This document shows positions 37,030 to 39,651 of a stretch of 39,651 bases of DNA, piece by piece; position 1 is the first letter of the stretch, and each line of letters opens with the position of its first letter. The notes beneath the pieces are model-generated. The model did no database searches and had not been told where the DNA came from. It worked only from the letters and a program-made list of their open reading frames with translations. Where the stretch lies: positions 1 through 39,651 of IMG/VR virus record IMGVR_UViG_3300030101_000446; one strand, given 5' to 3'. This stretch comes from a virus. Position numbers and translations under genes: made by a program.

Positions 37030-38533
37030 TCTGTATTCCTTTAGTTATGAATGTTGATAAGTTGTTCTCGTAATTACATAGAGCTTTGTATGCAATTCTG
37101 TTTGACCATTCGTCTTTTTGTTCTTGTGTCAATCTTATATTATCTATCGCAAACAATGCGTCAATAATACTTTCTGCGTATTTGTCACCACCAAGGTCAA
37201 ACCTTACGCAATTTTGTTCGTAACCAAACTCTGTAAGAATATTGTTTACTGCATACCACATATCTATACCAGCTTCTCTATCTGAGTCGTTAGTGTTAAA
37301 ATAAATAACACCTTCTTTAATATGTTCTGGTTCGATGTACTGGAAATCAGTATATCTAATATTCTTGTGAGCATTGTAGTTAAAATGTAGTATTTGTTGA
37401 ATACTCATAGAATAACTACTGTCGTTACGCATACTGCGTACTTGCCTTTCTATTTGATTACCTACGTAATCTATGAAAGTATACGTAGACCTGAGCCACG
37501 TATATTCTGTTGAAGACCAAGGTTTAGGTATGTATAATCTACCTTTGTCAATCATTGTTTCTTGAACAAGACCTTCTATAAGTGACGTAGGTGGATGACC
37601 TAGACCATCTTCTACTTTAGAATATGCAATAGCGTGTAGATTGCGTATTACTTCTATGCCTTTGTAAAGTTTTTCTTTCATTTTGCATTCTGTGTCGTGT
37701 TTGATTTGCTTGTTAACACGGACACCATTGTAACAATGATACAACTTAATGAAATCAAAACCTTCTTTGTATACGAGTGCTGATACTTCATCTTCGTTAG
37801 AAGCAACCCATCTACAAAACTTGTAATGACTAAAGTGACGTCTACCATCTGTGTCTCTAATAAATTTGTACCACAAATGTGTGTGTGTCATAAAATCTGA
37901 CATAGACATTAGCTTTCTAAAATGTGTGGGTATTATTCTGTAGCTACGATATAATGAATTAATATCATAGTATGCGTCATTTGAAGTCCACGTATTTAGA
38001 AAACTTTGTGCGACAGGCAACAATGATAGTATGTTGCCACTTGCTATACAAGATGACCAAGCGTTAGCCCAACCACCTAAACAAGGTTCACCATACTCAT
38101 TGACGTGTGGATGACCAGAATATATATTATCTTCTGCCCAAGCCTGTGCCCTGTTTGCACTTGTACCCATCTGTGCTTCAGCAATATTACTAATCCAAGG
38201 TTCAAAGTCGTAATCTTCTACAAGCCTGACTGATGTCGGGTTACCTGTATTAAACAATAAACTATGTTGATGTAATGTATAGTTTACTGTACCTCTGAAT
38301 TTTGGTTTGCCTACTGTTACACGAAAAGTATAGTAAAAGTAATATGAGTCGTCATCGTGGTCGTACTGTCTTATTCTACGCACATTGTGCACATCTACTT
38401 TATTTATATAATAGGTAGCTGTTGCTAGTGCGTTCTCATCATTCATCTCAGTATTCTGATATCTCGCATTCTTTTGTAACCACGTTTTAACTGCGAGTAA
38501 TTTAGAACGTAGTGATTTTAGTTTAATTTCCAT
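36941..38533 (-). CDS. E2-like ubiquitin-conjugating protein with long extension
   Basis: A 530-residue protein. Residues about 40-190 look like a UBC/E2 fold: an N-terminal helix, beta strands (SYYFYYTFRVTVGKPKFRGT, TVNYTLHQHSLLF), then HPHVNEYGEPCLGGW (His141 to Cys151). H-P-x-[VI] followed by a C-L-G about nine residues later is the usual active-site region of prokaryotic E2-like proteins, making Cys151 the likely thioester cysteine, followed by helices (LLPVAQSFLNTW). The remaining 340 residues are unrecognised and contain no RING-like Cys/His pattern; they could recruit targets. GGAG precedes the ATG; the end overlaps the JAB gene by 89 bases. Confidence 0.75.
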   Translation of the reverse strand: MEIKLKSLRSKLLAVKTWLQKNARYQNTEMNDENALATATYYINKVDVHNVRRIRQYDHDDDSYYFYYTFRVTVGKPKFRGTVNYTLHQHSLLFNTGNPTSVRLVEDYDFEPWISNIAEAQMGTSANRAQAWAEDNIYSGHPHVNEYGEPCLGGWANAWSSCIASGNILSLLPVAQSFLNTWTSNDAYYDINSLYRSYRIIPTHFRKLMSMSDFMTHTHLWYKFIRDTDGRRHFSHYKFCRWVASNEDEVSALVYKEGFDFIKLYHCYNGVRVNKQIKHDTECKMKEKLYKGIEVIRNLHAIAYSKVEDGLGHPPTSLIEGLVQETMIDKGRLYIPKPWSSTEYTWLRSTYTFIDYVGNQIERQVRSMRNDSSYSMSIQQILHFNYNAHKNIRYTDFQYIEPEHIKEGVIYFNTNDSDREAGIDMWYAVNNILTEFGYEQNCVRFDLGGDKYAESIIDALFAIDNIRLTQEQKDEWSNRIAYKALCNYENNLSTFITKGIQNGKEKYKPVISDNGFGNDAQQSQLSLEAF

Positions 38534-38559
38534 ATCTCTCCTGTTTCATTGGAATCATC

Positions 38560-38641
38560 GTAAGCGTGACGGTCCGGCTTTTTACAGTATATTCTGTCTC
38601 ACATAGTCGGTTTTATTACTATTGGCTTCACGCCACGCTAC
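38560..38641 (-). ncRNA. candidate structured RNA D (leader of E2-like gene)
   Basis: An 82-base element between the ubiquitin-like and E2-like genes. GTAAGCGTGACG (38560-38571) pairs with CGCCACGCTAC (38631-38641), a 11-base-pair stem with one bulge and one G-U pair that exists only on the - strand. Inside are hairpins ACAG-TATATT-CTGT and ATAGT...ACTAT. It ends 26 bases before the E2-like start, a position suited to a cis-acting or processed RNA. Unknown class. Confidence 0.45.
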
Positions 38642-38660
38642 ACGAATCACGGGTTAATTA

Positions 38661-38864
38661 CTAACAGCCAGATGTCACCTTATCAGTAACAAAAGCAACA
38701 AAGTCGTCATCTCTTAGTGACGCATTTGGCTCTGCTTTCTTAGCATTAACATTGATAGTGGTGTTGTCTAAAGAGATACCAAGACTCTCAGCCAATCCTG
38801 CTGGATTATCTGCGTCCATCGTCTTTACAACTCCACCGAAGGTTTGTACTAGTACCTTTGCCAT
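38661..38864 (-). CDS. ubiquitin-like (beta-grasp) modifier protein
   Basis: The start at 38864 is chosen because GGAGG lies 9 bases upstream; a longer reading from 38948 would overlap the upstream gene. The 67-residue product begins with a strand-turn-strand (MAKVLVQTFGGVVKTMDAD), has a helix (PAGLAESLGI), then INVNAK, and a last strand (DDDFVAFVTDKV) leading to a tail TSGC. Size and order match small prokaryotic ubiquitin-like proteins such as the PRTRC-C/Prok_Ub type. It ends in Gly-Cys instead of Gly-Gly, so the protease may have to remove the Cys, or the end chemistry differs. The neighbouring E2, JAB and E1 support the assignment. Confidence 0.75.
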   Translation of the reverse strand: MAKVLVQTFGGVVKTMDADNPAGLAESLGISLDNTTINVNAKKAEPNASLRDDDFVAFVTDKVTSGC

Positions 38865-38889
38865 ATGACATTTCCTCCAATGTTCGGGG

Positions 38890-39102
38890 TTATGAAGATT
38901 TCTTACGAGGGCGTCCCCGGCGTGGCTTACTCGATTCCTGAGCACCACTAACGCCTTCCAAAGAAAGTTCTAGTTCATTTAACTTAAAAGTAATTGCATT
39001 AATACGTTTCTGGTGATTCCTAATTTGAAACCATAACGCATTGGTTGCCTTTTTCCAAGGCATTAACATATACTTAATCGTTCTTATTATTCTACGTATC
39101 AC
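38890..39102 (-). CDS. small AT-hook-like DNA-binding protein
   Basis: A 70-residue basic protein from a GTG start with AAGGAG upstream. Residues 1-50 form basic and amphipathic helices (MIRRIIRTIKYMLMPWKKAT), and the C-terminus is SSKPRRGRPRKKSS, whose R-G-R-P core is an AT-hook that binds the minor groove of AT-rich DNA. It lies directly upstream of the ubiquitin-like gene. It may act on phage or host DNA structure or regulation. Confidence 0.65.
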   Translation of the reverse strand: MIRRIIRTIKYMLMPWKKATNALWFQIRNHQKRINAITFKLNELELSLEGVSGAQESSKPRRGRPRKKSS

Positions 39103-39123
39103 ACGTGTCTCCTTATTTTAGGG

Positions 39124-39351
39124 TTAATTATCTTTATATTGTTCCATAACTCTAGACTCTACCCGGAGACTTAGCTCATCTGGGTCCTCGTGGTGGTCGC
39201 ACTTTAGACATATAATGCCTAGTTCGGATACATCTGGTTCTCTTGAACTGCTGTAGTATTCCTCATATTCTGTTTCTGTGCTTCCACACCTTGAGCACTC
39301 GAAGTCAGCCTCATCTCCGGATATTGGAATCGAGTTAATTTTCTTCGTCAC
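39124..39351 (-). CDS. zinc-ribbon protein, GTG start
   Basis: A 75-residue acidic protein with CSRCGST and CLKCDHHED, two CxxC pairs about 25 residues apart forming a zinc ribbon. The GTG start overlaps the end of the upstream membrane gene and lacks a clear ribosome-binding site, so translation may be coupled. Function is unknown; such ribbons often bind nucleic acid or transcription machinery. Confidence 0.6.
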   Translation of the reverse strand: MTKKINSIPISGDEADFECSRCGSTETEYEEYYSSSREPDVSELGIICLKCDHHEDPDELSLRVESRVMEQYKDN

Positions 39352-39532
39352 GGTGTTTCTGAGACAACGCTTGTTGCCTCCAATATTCTACTTGATTAGA
39401 TAGATGTTCACGTTCTTTAGTTAATGATTTCAAAACTAGTGTCATTATAAAGAACATTATTAATAACATTAATGTACTTGTTACTAATGCTAGGTCTAAC
39501 CAATCACTTAGAAATAAATATCCATCTATCAT
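39335..39532 (-). CDS. small membrane protein with charged tail
   Basis: A 65-residue protein with one long hydrophobic helix (about residues 12-36, LDLALVTSTLMLLIMFFIMT) followed by a charged helical tail (KEREHLSNQVEYWRQQALSQ). It overlaps the zinc-ribbon gene by 17 bases. One-helix proteins like this are frequent at the start of phage early operons and may act on the host membrane, but nothing specific is shown. Confidence 0.6.
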   Translation of the reverse strand: MIDGYLFLSDWLDLALVTSTLMLLIMFFIMTLVLKSLTKEREHLSNQVEYWRQQALSQKHRDEEN

Positions 39533-39533
39533 A

Positions 39534-39650
39534 TTATTTCTCTGCTATGCAAATAAATGGACCATCTTCGTCACAATCTACGTCCCAGCCTAGTTCTTCT
39601 ATTTGCTGTTCTATCTGCTCGTTAGCTTGTTCTAACTCACGTTCTTTTCC
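39534..39650 (-). CDS. C-terminal end of an early protein (partial)
   Basis: An open frame enters from the window edge and stops at TAA two bases before the next ATG. The 38 visible residues are acidic and coiled-coil-like (ERELEQANEQIEQQIEEL), then GWDVDCDEDGPFICIAEK with two Cys. The N-terminus is outside the window. Confidence 0.6.
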   Translation of the reverse strand, partial: GKERELEQANEQIEQQIEELGWDVDCDEDGPFICIAEK

Positions 39651-39651
39651 T

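Noticed and set aside
36941-37950. RING or HECT-like E3 domain in the E2-like C-terminal extension
   Set aside because: No spaced Cys/His zinc pattern or conserved C-terminal Cys motif is present.
38865-38948. N-terminal extension of the ubiquitin-like protein
   Set aside because: The extension overlaps the AT-hook gene, has no ribosome-binding site at its start and would put a basic peptide before the first beta strand; the GGAGG-preceded ATG at 38864 is better.

Overview
The window looks like most of the genome of a lytic, short-tailed phage of an AT-rich, probably aquatic bacterium. This is inferred from gene content: virion and ejection proteins, collagen-like fibres, a muramidase, an early replication cluster, and no integrase, tRNA or host metabolic gene. 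The terminase, portal, capsid and DNA polymerase are not here, so the sequence continues beyond both ends. The host cannot be named from the sequence.

There are two convergent blocks. Positions 1-28205, all on the + strand, are late genes. From left to right they are: fibre and adsorption proteins (repeat-rich fibres at 560 and 2553 sharing an N-terminal anchor, and a collagen-like fibre at 4250 with a probable carbohydrate-binding insert); small membrane/coiled-coil proteins, a GH108 muramidase and a metallophosphatase (6442-9585); a large tail nozzle or hub-like protein (9572-13377); and a run of internal/ejection proteins (13699-28205). That run includes a 2,913-residue protein with the hallmarks of a two-barrel (double-psi beta-barrel) RNA polymerase: a GADLDGD catalytic loop, a preceding R-x-P, and an upstream SAVK-containing barrel. 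It is best read as a virion-packaged RNA polymerase that enters the cell with the DNA.

A perfect hairpin terminator at 28229-28248 separates the blocks. Everything from 39651 down to 28253 is on the - strand and forms a tightly overlapping early cluster. In transcription order it has small membrane, zinc-ribbon and AT-hook proteins; a ubiquitin-like protein; an E2-like protein; a JAMM/JAB metalloprotease; an unknown protein; an E1/ThiF-like adenylating enzyme; then a Sak4-type ATPase, an SSB-like protein, a primase-helicase, a ribbon-helix-helix protein, a Gp157-like protein and an HTH protein, closed by an intrinsic terminator at 30480-30511. A second group of small genes follows (HNH nuclease, MazG-like protein, possible histone-fold protein).

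The two most unusual systems are (1) the complete ubiquitin-like conjugation/deconjugation set (Ubl, E2, JAB, E1) joined by gene overlap to the recombination/replication operon, and (2) the giant RNA-polymerase-like virion protein. The only sizeable gaps in the early block (127, 206 and 277 bases) are each filled by sequence closed by long perfect or near-perfect stems. In three of the four main elements, G-U pairs form only in the - strand transcript, so they are candidate structured RNAs or cis-regulatory elements.
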